NCBI GenBank assembly: GCA_036401335.1
Contig: DASWVC010000217.1
Location: forward strand, 1 to 36,721
From: DASWVC01 sp036401335
Lineage (GTDB): Bacteria; Verrucomicrobiota; Verrucomicrobiia; Chthoniobacterales; JAFAMB01
Direction of reading: 5' to 3'
DNA length: 36,721 nucleotides
This document shows positions 7,729-15,084 of this stretch, piece after piece; the first letter of the stretch is position 1; the number at the start of each line of letters is the position of its first letter. The position numbers and the translations under genes are program-made. The notes under the pieces are model-generated. The model ran no database searches. It was not told the DNA's origin and saw only the letters and a program-made list of their open reading frames with translations.

Positions 7729-10700
7729 ATGAAGTTCCCGCATTTTTTTATCGACCGGCCAATTTTCGCGATGGTGTTGTCCATCGTTGTCGTCATCGCC
7801 GGCGCCCTGGCCTACCTCTCGCTGCCGACGGCCCAATACCCCGACATTGTACCTCCGACGGTGCAGGTCACCGCCAGCTATCCCGGCGCCGACCCGAAAG
7901 TCATCGCCGACACGGTCGCGACCCCGATCGAGCAGGAAGTCAACGGCGTGGAGAACATGCTCTACATGAGCTCGCAATCCACCAGCGACGGCTCCATGAC
8001 CCTGACGGTCACTTTCAAGCTCGGCACTAACCTCGACATTGCGCAAGTGCTGGTGCAAAACCGGGTTGCGATCGCACAGCCCCGGCTGCCTGAGGAAGTT
8101 CGGTCCCTGGGGATCACGACCAAGAAACAGTCGCCTAACCTGATGATGGTTGTGCACCTGCTGTCGCCCGATAACAGCCTCAACCAGGGTTACATCTCCA
8201 ACTACGCCTACCTGCAGGTCCGTGATGTGCTCTCCCGTTTGGAAGGGGTCGGCGATGTGAACATCTTCGGCGCACGCGAGTACAGCATGCGCGTCTGGTT
8301 GGATCCCAACCGGATGTGGTCCCGGCAACTAACGACCCAGGACGTCGTTGACGCCATCCAGGCCCAGAATGTTCAGGTGGCCGCGGGCCGCCTGGGCGCT
8401 GAACCCGCATCGGCCGGCACGGACCTGCAACTCTCCGTCAACACGGAAGGCCGCTTGGCAACCCCTGATCAATTCGGGCAGATCATCGTCAAACGGGGCG
8501 ACAACGGTGAGATTGTCTACTTGACCGACGTCGCACGGCTGGAACTGGGCGCTCGTGACTACAGCCTTTCCTCTTACCTGGACGGGAAACCGGCCCAGGC
8601 CATTGTTATCTTTCAGCAACCGGGGTCCAACGCCGTCGCCACCTCCCATCGGGTGCTCGACGCCATGAAGGATTTGTCGAAGAACTTCCCCAAAGGGCTG
8701 GAATATTCCGTCGTCTACAATCCCACGACTTTCGTTGAGCAATCGGTGGAAGCTGTTCTCCACACCCTGCTCGAAGCCATTGTGCTGGTGTTGCTCGTGG
8801 TGCTGGTGTTCCTCCAGACCTGGCGCGCGACCATCATTCCGCTGATTGCCGTGCCGGTGTCGCTGATCGGCACCTTCGCGGTTATGGCCGCTTTCGGGTT
8901 CTCGCTGAACAACCTGTCCCTTTTCGGCCTGGTGCTCGCCATCGGCATTGTGGTGGATGACGCAATCGTGGTGGTGGAAGCCGTGGAGCGGAACATCGAG
9001 GAAGGCATGGAGCCAAAGGAGGCGACCCGCAAGGCCATGGACCAGGTCGGCGGTGCGGTCCTGGCCATTGCCATCGTGCTGAGCGCCGTCTTCATCCCGA
9101 CCGCCTTTATCAGCGGCATCACCGGTCAGTTCTACCGGCAGTTCGCACTCACCATCGCCGTCTCCACCCTCATATCGGCTTTTAATTCATTGACCCTGAG
9201 CCCCGCCCTGGCCGGGCTGCTGCTTCGGCCGCGGGACGCCAAAAAAGACCCGCTGACCCGCCTGATCGACCTCGTCCTTGGCTGGTTTTTCCGGTTGTTC
9301 AACATCGCGTTCGATGCCAGCACCCGCGGGTACGCCTGGGTCGTGCGCCGCCTCCTTCGTTTGGCCGGGGTGGTCCTGCTCCTTTACGTTGGACTGCTGG
9401 TGCTCACCGGATTCGGTTTCCGGGCGGTTCCGAGCGGGTTTATCCCGAACCAGGACCAGGGTTACCTGATCGGGTTCGCGCAACTGCCGGACGGCTCGTC
9501 GCTGCAGCGCTCCGAGGAGGTTCGCAAACAAATGGTGGCGCTGGCGTCCAAGGTCCCCGGTGTGATTCACACGGTGGAGTTCACCGGTTATTCCGGCATC
9601 GACGCCGCCAACCGCAGTAACACCGTGACCACGTTCCTGACGCTCGCGCCGTTTGAGGAACGGATCAAGGATCCGAAGCTGAACGGCTTCGCCATCCTGG
9701 GCGAAGTTCAACGGCGGTTTTCCACGATCCAGGACGCCCGGGCGCTGGTGTTTCCGCCTCCGCCCGTCCAGGGCATCGGCAACGCCGGCGGATACAAGCT
9801 CCAGGTTCAGGACCGGCGGGGAGCCGGGGTAACGGCGCTGCAGGCCGCCACCGACAACCTGATCGGCAAAGCCATGCAGCAACCCGGCACCGCCGCCGCG
9901 TTCACGAGCTTCCGTTCGCAGGTGCCGCAGATCTACCTCGACATTGATCGCCGCAAAGTTGAGACGCTTAATGTCCCGATCAACGCGGTGTTCAACACCC
10001 TCCAGGCGTACCTCGGCTCAACGTACGTCAACGATTTCAATTTCCTGACCCGCATCTACCAGGTCAACGTTCAGGGCGAGACTGCTTTCCGGAACAATCC
10101 CGATTCGATCCGCAACCTCTACACGCGCAACCTCCAGAACCAGATGGTGCCACTGGGCACGGTGTTGAACGTTCGCGAAACCAGCGGCCCCGACAAGGTG
10201 ATGCATTACAACCTGTACCCGTCGGCCGACATTAACGGCGTGACCGTGCCGGGGTTCAGTTCGGGGCAGGCCATCGCCACCATGAAACAGGTGGCGAGCG
10301 AAAACCTGCCGGCCCAGTTCGGCTACGAGTGGACCGAACTAACCCTGCAGCAGATCCTGGCCGGCAATTCTGCGCTCTACATCTTCCCGTTGTGCGTGCT
10401 GTTTGTTTTCCTCGTTCTGTCTGCCCAATACGAGAGCTGGGTATTGCCGGCGGCAATCATCCTCATCGTGCCCTTGTGCCTCTTTGCGGCCATCAGCGGC
10501 GTCTGGTTGCGGCACATGGATAACAACATCTTTACCCAGATTGGCTTTGTGGTGCTAGTAGGTCTGGCCTGTAAAAACGCCATTCTAATTGTCGAATACG
10601 CCAAACAACAGACCGACGCTGGCGTGGAGCGTCGGGATGCAGCCGTTAACGCTGCCCAGTTGCGGCTGCGTCCCATCCTCATGACCTCCTTTGCGTTCAC

Positions 10701-10917
10701 ACTGGGCGTCTGGCCACTCGTAAACGCGCTCGGCGCCGGCTCAGAAATGCGCCAGGCGCTCGGCACCGCCGTCTTCAGCGGCATGATCGGTGTCACCCTG
10801 TTCGGTATTTTTCTTACACCCGTGTTTTTTTCCGTCGTGATGAAATACTTTGGGCCCCGGACGCAGCCGCCTGCGCCTGTCCGGCCGCCGCCTGCGCCGG
10901 CGCCGGTGGGGCGGTAA
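7729..10917 (+). CDS. RND multidrug efflux permease (HAE-1 family, AcrB/MexB-like)
   Basis: This 1062-residue protein opens with the family N-terminus (FPHFFIDRPIFAMVLSIVV) and has the expected two sets of transmembrane helices around large periplasmic loops. The proton-relay residues are present: Asp410-Asp411 in GIVVDDAIVVVEAVERN (TM4), Lys949 in GLACKNAILIVEYAK (TM10), and Arg in LRLRPILMTS near residues 979-981. Full length and intact motifs point to a working drug/proton antiporter of the hydrophobe/amphiphile type. It follows the adaptor gene with a 20-base gap. No TolC/OprM-type channel gene follows, so the pump would have to borrow one encoded elsewhere. The C-terminus is Pro-rich (PPAPVRPPPAPAPVGR). 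Substrate is unknown. Confidence 0.95.
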   Translation: MKFPHFFIDRPIFAMVLSIVVVIAGALAYLSLPTAQYPDIVPPTVQVTASYPGADPKVIADTVATPIEQEVNGVENMLYMSSQSTSDGSMTLTVTFKLGTNLDIAQVLVQNRVAIAQPRLPEEVRSLGITTKKQSPNLMMVVHLLSPDNSLNQGYISNYAYLQVRDVLSRLEGVGDVNIFGAREYSMRVWLDPNRMWSRQLTTQDVVDAIQAQNVQVAAGRLGAEPASAGTDLQLSVNTEGRLATPDQFGQIIVKRGDNGEIVYLTDVARLELGARDYSLSSYLDGKPAQAIVIFQQPGSNAVATSHRVLDAMKDLSKNFPKGLEYSVVYNPTTFVEQSVEAVLHTLLEAIVLVLLVVLVFLQTWRATIIPLIAVPVSLIGTFAVMAAFGFSLNNLSLFGLVLAIGIVVDDAIVVVEAVERNIEEGMEPKEATRKAMDQVGGAVLAIAIVLSAVFIPTAFISGITGQFYRQFALTIAVSTLISAFNSLTLSPALAGLLLRPRDAKKDPLTRLIDLVLGWFFRLFNIAFDASTRGYAWVVRRLLRLAGVVLLLYVGLLVLTGFGFRAVPSGFIPNQDQGYLIGFAQLPDGSSLQRSEEVRKQMVALASKVPGVIHTVEFTGYSGIDAANRSNTVTTFLTLAPFEERIKDPKLNGFAILGEVQRRFSTIQDARALVFPPPPVQGIGNAGGYKLQVQDRRGAGVTALQAATDNLIGKAMQQPGTAAAFTSFRSQVPQIYLDIDRRKVETLNVPINAVFNTLQAYLGSTYVNDFNFLTRIYQVNVQGETAFRNNPDSIRNLYTRNLQNQMVPLGTVLNVRETSGPDKVMHYNLYPSADINGVTVPGFSSGQAIATMKQVASENLPAQFGYEWTELTLQQILAGNSALYIFPLCVLFVFLVLSAQYESWVLPAAIILIVPLCLFAAISGVWLRHMDNNIFTQIGFVVLVGLACKNAILIVEYAKQQTDAGVERRDAAVNAAQLRLRPILMTSFAFTLGVWPLVNALGAGSEMRQALGTAVFSGMIGVTLFGIFLTPVFFSVVMKYFGPRTQPPAPVRPPPAPAPVGR

Positions 10918-11157
10918 GCACGCAAGCCGTGTGCGTACGAGTGAGCGGAACCGTTTTGCGCTCTGGAAGAGTGAAGCTCTGTTAAACGATTCTGATTTTT
11001 CAGTGAGAGAGCCGCCTCAACGCCGGCAAGATTTCGGGGGTTGTTGCCAGACGCCTCCGGATCATGGCCGGGAAAGTGCGGCCCATTTCCATGCCCACGG
11101 GAGGCACGTTCAAATTTGCACCGGAGCCGGTCAAGTGGGCCCGTTGCAAAATAGACT

Positions 11158-11163
11158 TTGACA
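11158..11163 (+). promoter_or_regulatory. Possible -35 element (TTGACA) before the PRISE-like gene
   Basis: A perfect TTGACA lies 36 bases before the likely GTG start at 11200. The -10 region is AT-rich (CAAAAACAATAC) but has no good TATAAT match at ideal spacing. The same TTG could be misread as a start codon for a 14-residue extension. Confidence 0.3.
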
Positions 11164-11199
11164 CTGCTCGGGCTGAGCCGCAAAAACAATACTTCACCG

Positions 11200-12267
11200 G
11201 TGAGTCAAAACGCAAAAACCGCCCTGGTCGTCGGCAGCACAGGCATTACTGGCGGTAACTTGGCCGTACGCCTGGTCGCAAACGGCTGGCAAGTCTACGG
11301 TGTGGCCCGCAAGCCCAAGGAGATGGTCGGCGTCAGCCCCGTGGCCGCCGATTTGCAGGATGCCGCCGCACTCAAGCCGGCGCTATCCGGCGTCGATCCT
11401 GCCCACGTTTTCATCTGCACTTGGCTACGGCAGGAGAGCGAAGCAGAGAACGTCCGTGTTAACGGCGCCATGATCAGCAACCTGTTCGCCGCATTGGAAG
11501 GCAGGGGGCTTGTGCACGCGGCGCTGGTGACAGGAACCAAGCACTACCTTGGACCCTTCGAAAACTATGGCCAGACCAACGCCGAAACGCCTTTCCGCGA
11601 GAACAACCCGCGCCTCCCGGGTCTGAACTTCTATTACACCCAGGAAGACATCCTCTTTGATGCCGCTGCAAAGGGCGGCTTCGGTTGGACGGTGCATCGC
11701 TCGCACACCGTCATCGGCTACGCGCGTGACAACGCGATGAACATGGGCGTCACGCTGGCGGTGTACGCCACGCTTTGCCGCGAACGCGGGGAGCCGTTCG
11801 TCTTTCCCGGTTCGCACGAGCAGTGGAACGCACTGACCGACGTAACCGACGCGCGCATCTTGGCCGAGCAACTCGAATGGGCCGCAATAACGCCGGCGGC
11901 GTACGGCCATGCCTTCAACATCAGCAACGGGGACCTATTCCGTTGGCGGTGGCTGTGGCCGCAACTGGCAGCCTACTTCGGTGTGGAGGGACAAGGGCCA
12001 CCGCAAAAGCCCGCCCCGTTGGAAGGCAGGATGGACGGTGCCGCCGAGACCTGGAAGGCCATTGCCGCAAAAGGTCATCTCGCGGAACCAGACATGGAAA
12101 AGCTCGTTTCCTGGTGGCACACCGACGGCGATCTCGGTCGCAAGATTGAGTGCGTCAATGACATGACGCAGAGCCGGTTGTTAGGCTTCACGGGTTACCA
12201 GCCAACGCCCGCTTCGTTCTTTGACCTGTTCGATCGGCTCAAAGCAGAACGCATCATTCCTTCCTAG
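11200..12267 (+). CDS. PRISE-like SDR reductase (progesterone 5-beta-reductase/iridoid synthase family)
   Basis: Using the GTG at 11200, the 355-residue protein starts MSQNAKTALVVGSTGITG, placing the NAD(P)-binding GxxGxxG motif at residues 12-18. The frame also opens at a TTG at 11158, but that triplet is part of a TTGACA and adds non-conserved residues. PRISE hallmarks are present: GTKHYLGPFE with Lys114 and NFYYTQEDIL with Tyr146. Their spacing of 32 equals that of catalytic Lys147/Tyr179 in plant progesterone 5-beta-reductase. Members reduce activated C=C bonds of enones using NADPH. The bacterial substrate is unknown; detoxification of enones or a biosynthetic role are both possible. The gene stands alone, with about 280 bases on each side. 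Confidence 0.83.
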   Translation: MSQNAKTALVVGSTGITGGNLAVRLVANGWQVYGVARKPKEMVGVSPVAADLQDAAALKPALSGVDPAHVFICTWLRQESEAENVRVNGAMISNLFAALEGRGLVHAALVTGTKHYLGPFENYGQTNAETPFRENNPRLPGLNFYYTQEDILFDAAAKGGFGWTVHRSHTVIGYARDNAMNMGVTLAVYATLCRERGEPFVFPGSHEQWNALTDVTDARILAEQLEWAAITPAAYGHAFNISNGDLFRWRWLWPQLAAYFGVEGQGPPQKPAPLEGRMDGAAETWKAIAAKGHLAEPDMEKLVSWWHTDGDLGRKIECVNDMTQSRLLGFTGYQPTPASFFDLFDRLKAERIIPS

Positions 12268-12542
12268 CGTGGCCAGGGCAGTGGCAGCCCTCCGCGTTCA
12301 TCAGAACCGGTTCCCACCCGCGTCGTGACGGAGACCCTGGCGAATGGAGAGGCAACGCCTGCTCCCCCTGCTTCCTTAACCCGTAAGCGGCGGCAAAAGC
12401 CCCGTGGCTTCCGACGATCTTCAGACCTTAACGTAGCCTGACCCGAAGGATCGCTGCAATCACCGGCAAGGAAAGTGGCAAACGGTTTTCTGGCGTAAAG
12501 GCGTGACACCTTCCCCCTGACTTACCCCATAATGCCGCCCTT

Positions 12543-13319
12543 GTGATTGGAGCCATCCTTGGAGACATCATTGGCTCGCCGTACGAGCACCGGAATTACA
12601 AAGGCACGGATTTCGCCCTGTTCTCAGACCATTCCCGCTTCACCGACGACACGGTGCTGACCGTGGCGGTGGCCGACGCCCTCCTGCATGGCCAGCCATA
12701 CGCAGAAACTTTCGTAGAGTACTTTTTCGCTTACCCCAAGGCAGGCTACGGCGGAACGTTCATCCAGCAGGCGAGCACGGGCAAGCTTCACCCGTACCAC
12801 AGCTGGGGAAACGGCTCGGCCATGCGCGTGTGCCCGGTGGGGTTCGCCTTCGACACCGCCGAAGCGGTTCTGGCCGAAGCCAAACGAAGCGCCGAGGTCA
12901 CGCACAACCACCCCGAAGGGATCAAAGGCGCCCAGGCCACGGCTCTGGCGGTCTTCCTGGCCCGGCAAGGGGAAACCAAAGCCTTCATCAAAAACCAGAT
13001 CGTCAGCCGGTTCGGCTATGACCTGTCTCCGTCCCTGGACGTCATCCGGAGCACCTACCGCTTCGACGTCTCCTGCCAAGGCAGTGTGCCGCAAGCGCTG
13101 ACCGCTTTCCTGGAATCGACCGGTTACGAAGACGCGGTGCGAAAAGCCGTCTCGCTCGGCGGCGACAGCGACACCATTGCTTGCATCGCGGGCGGGATTG
13201 CCCATGCTTTTTTCGGGCCGATCCCTCCGGAGATCGAAGCGCCGGGCCTTGCCCGCCTGGACCAGCCCCTGTTGCAAGTCGTGCGCGAGTTTTCCCAGCG
13301 CTATTTGCGATGGCCGTAG
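12543..13319 (+). CDS. ADP-ribosylglycohydrolase family protein (DraG/ARH-like)
   Basis: The 258-residue protein begins at a GTG with IGAILGDIIGSPYE, the usual N-terminus. The di-metal ligands are visible: Thr34-Asp35-Asp36 in RFTDDTVLT and Asp208/Asp210 in LGGDSDTIACIAGGIA. WGNGSAMRV (residues 88-96) is the conserved middle motif. The family removes ADP-ribose from arginine side chains or related acceptors in the cytoplasm, reversing mono-ADP-ribosylation. No nitrogenase or DraT-like gene is nearby, so a dinitrogenase-reductase role is not supported; the target is unknown. It converges on the DUF427 gene with a 71-base gap. Confidence 0.9.
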   Translation: MIGAILGDIIGSPYEHRNYKGTDFALFSDHSRFTDDTVLTVAVADALLHGQPYAETFVEYFFAYPKAGYGGTFIQQASTGKLHPYHSWGNGSAMRVCPVGFAFDTAEAVLAEAKRSAEVTHNHPEGIKGAQATALAVFLARQGETKAFIKNQIVSRFGYDLSPSLDVIRSTYRFDVSCQGSVPQALTAFLESTGYEDAVRKAVSLGGDSDTIACIAGGIAHAFFGPIPPEIEAPGLARLDQPLLQVVREFSQRYLRWP

Positions 13320-13390
13320 CCCGAGGGCCCCGGTCCGCGCCGTTCGGAACAAATTCCCGGCCACCGGCAGGGCCCGCCTGAACCAGGGGC

Positions 13391-13759
13391 TTACGAAACG
13401 GACTGTTCAGTGATCTCGTCGACCCGGTCCGGATAAAACGCGAGATGGTCCTTGATCTCGGCCACGGCGGCAAAGGGGTGCTCATAGCTCCAAACGGCGT
13501 TCCGTGAGCGTTCGCCGCCGAGGGGAATGCTGTAGTAATTGCATTCGCCCTTGTAGGGACAATGGCTGGCGTGTTCCGTCCGCTCCAGCAGCGACAGGTC
13601 AACGTCCTTGCGCGGAACGTACTGGACCGGCGGATAGTCTGCCTCGCGAAGCGTGAGCGCGTTTCGGGTATCGGCGATTACCCGGTCTTTGAGGGAAATG
13701 ACGATTCGTGCAGGGTTCGGCTCAATCGTGATTGGATGGTCAGGCCCGGGGATTTTCAT
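13391..13759 (-). CDS. DUF427 domain protein
   Basis: The 122-residue protein is a single DUF427 domain. Family features are ITIEPNPARI at residues 10-19, DTRNALTLRE, PVQYVPRKDVDLSLL, the Cys-containing CPYKGECNYYSI and WSYEHPF. It is predicted to be a small soluble cytoplasmic protein with no signal peptide or membrane segment. The biochemical function of DUF427 is not established, although the fold is often associated with small-molecule binding. It is transcribed towards the ADP-ribosylglycohydrolase gene and away from the iron operon, with 260 bases before the latter. No clear ribosome-binding site is seen. Confidence 0.85.
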   Translation of the reverse strand: MKIPGPDHPITIEPNPARIVISLKDRVIADTRNALTLREADYPPVQYVPRKDVDLSLLERTEHASHCPYKGECNYYSIPLGGERSRNAVWSYEHPFAAVAEIKDHLAFYPDRVDEITEQSVS

Positions 13760-13983
13760 CTGGTCGGTTTTCGTGGGGTTTCTGTCCTGTGCTGGAAGGC
13801 GCGTGGACCGCTACGTGGGGCGGCGCAGCGCGCCGCTGAAACGACGTTGAGCTTCGCCCCCGTTCCTTGACAACGCAAGCGCAGCCGTCGCGTCTGGGAA
13901 GCTGCCGGGGTAAGCCGGGCACCGGGAAAAGCGTGAGACGGACGGAGGAACAACGAATGACCAAATCCACCTGAATCGGCTCC

Positions 13984-13989
13984 TTGACA
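13984..13989 (+). promoter_or_regulatory. Candidate -35 box of the iron operon
   Basis: TTGACA lies 36 bases before the ATG at 14020. A -10 box at 16-17 bases spacing would fall inside the Fur-like palindrome (CATTCT/ATTCTC, weak). Transcription would then begin very near or at the start codon, so the message may be nearly leaderless. Confidence 0.4.
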
Positions 13990-13993
13990 AGTT

Positions 13994-14018
13994 GCTATTG
14001 AGAGTCATTCTCAATAGC
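13994..14018. promoter_or_regulatory. Fur box-like operator of the iron-uptake operon
   Basis: A perfect 10-base inverted repeat, GCTATTGAGA (13994-14003) and TCTCAATAGC (14009-14018), surrounds GTCAT. The core TTGAGAGTCATTCTCAA closely resembles the TGAGAATnATTCTCA form of Fur/iron boxes. It ends one base before the start codon at 14020 and overlaps the expected -10 region, so a bound repressor would block transcription. The downstream EfeO-like and FTR1 genes make iron the obvious signal. The regulator itself is not encoded in the window. Confidence 0.85.
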
Positions 14019-14019
14019 C

Positions 14020-15084
14020 ATGCGCCGCGTTTTCTCTTCCGCTTGTGCTTTCGTCGTCCTCACTGCCGGCCTCGCCCGCGGGGCTCCCGCCGCAGCCGAT
14101 ACGGGGGCCATCAAGGCTTACCTCCTTGATAAGGTCCGCATGATGGACGCGGCCGCCCACGATTTCGCCGACCGCGCCTCGGCCTACCAGCAGCTGATTG
14201 CCCGCCACGGCAACGATTACAACCAGGCAGCCCTTGAGGAAGGCCCCGCGCTGTTGCCGCTCCTGGTCAAGATGCAGGACGATTACCGGGCTTTTCACAA
14301 CCGTGGATACGAAACCATCGAGGGCATCACGGCCGGCACGGCACGTTTCGTGGACTTCGACACCTACCTCGACGCAGGCGTTCCTAAAGGAGAAGCGACG
14401 ACGGACAACCCGGCAGCCCCGCTTGTCCTGAGAACGCCGGCGGGCCAGACGCTTGTCGACCGCGACGGCAACTTGTTTCATTACGTCATCGAGCCGACCC
14501 TTTGGGGTACCAAGACTGTTTTCCTCAAGGTCCTTTCACCCCAGGCCTCCGCGGCGGCAAAAGGTCTGCGGTACCTGCCCCGGGTTGAAGTCCTGACTGC
14601 GGCAGCTACGGACCTCGCCCGAAAACTCGACGACCTGCTGGCTAAGAGCGAAGCCTGGCAACCTACGCTGGACGAATGCGTGGGTGCGCTGGTCTGGATG
14701 ACGCCGACGCTCAACGGCTATTTCGACGACTGGCGCGACTCGCGTTACAACCCCAGCCATGCATTGGGCCGGTACGTGGCCCAGAGCCGGGTGCTCGACA
14801 TGCGCGGCATCATGTCTAGCCTGCAGCTCACCTATCGGGCAATCCAGCCAGCCTTAAGCGCCAAAGATCCGGCCCTGGCACGCCAGATCGAGCGGGGTTA
14901 CGCCGCGATCATGGAGTTTATCGCCAGGACCAACGCAGGCGAACAGTCCGGCAAAATGAGCATCCTGGAAATCGAGGAACTCGCGTACCAGGCCAAGGCA
15001 CTCACCGACCAGTTAGGGCCTGAGCTCAAACAGGCCGTCGCGTTGCTCGGGGTAAATCTCCCACGAAAACCCACCCTGATTTAA
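14020..15084 (+). CDS. EfeO/imelysin-like (M75) periplasmic iron-binding protein
   Basis: The 354-residue protein has a signal peptide (VFSSACAFVVLTAGLARGAPAA, cleavage near residue 25) and an otherwise helical soluble body, so it should be periplasmic. EfeO-like landmarks are the block GYETIEGITAGTARFVDFDTY (compare PYERIEP...DLD in EfeO), FHYVIEPTLWGTK at residues 153-165 (compare FHRLEKALFG), and the C-terminal DMRGIMSSLQLTYRAIQPAL region. EfeO captures iron in the periplasm and hands it to the EfeU permease. The normally HxxE metal motif appears here as His154...Glu158 (HxxxE), so the iron site may differ. There is no N-terminal cupredoxin domain, as in the shorter EfeM/Algp7 class. The FTR1 gene starts at the base after the stop codon, implying coupled translation. 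Confidence 0.72.
   Translation: MRRVFSSACAFVVLTAGLARGAPAAADTGAIKAYLLDKVRMMDAAAHDFADRASAYQQLIARHGNDYNQAALEEGPALLPLLVKMQDDYRAFHNRGYETIEGITAGTARFVDFDTYLDAGVPKGEATTDNPAAPLVLRTPAGQTLVDRDGNLFHYVIEPTLWGTKTVFLKVLSPQASAAAKGLRYLPRVEVLTAAATDLARKLDDLLAKSEAWQPTLDECVGALVWMTPTLNGYFDDWRDSRYNPSHALGRYVAQSRVLDMRGIMSSLQLTYRAIQPALSAKDPALARQIERGYAAIMEFIARTNAGEQSGKMSILEIEELAYQAKALTDQLGPELKQAVALLGVNLPRKPTLI

Noticed and set aside
10377..11189. 270-codon minus-strand open frame covering the end of the RND permease and the following gap
   Set aside because: Most of it is antisense to the permease, and the part in the gap has no recognisable domain or start signal.
11000..11215. Possible small divergent gene upstream of the PRISE-like reductase
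   Set aside because: The translation has no DNA-binding or other motif, and the stretch has no ribosome-binding site. I treat 10918-11199 as non-coding.
12268..12542. A 275-base gap with a small AAGCC/GGCTT hairpin near 12394-12407
   Set aside because: The stem is only five pairs without a T-tract in the direction of the upstream gene, so I could not support a terminator or gene there.
13320..13390. Possible functional link between the ADP-ribosylglycohydrolase and DUF427 genes
   Set aside because: They are convergent, not co-transcribed, and no known pathway joins them.
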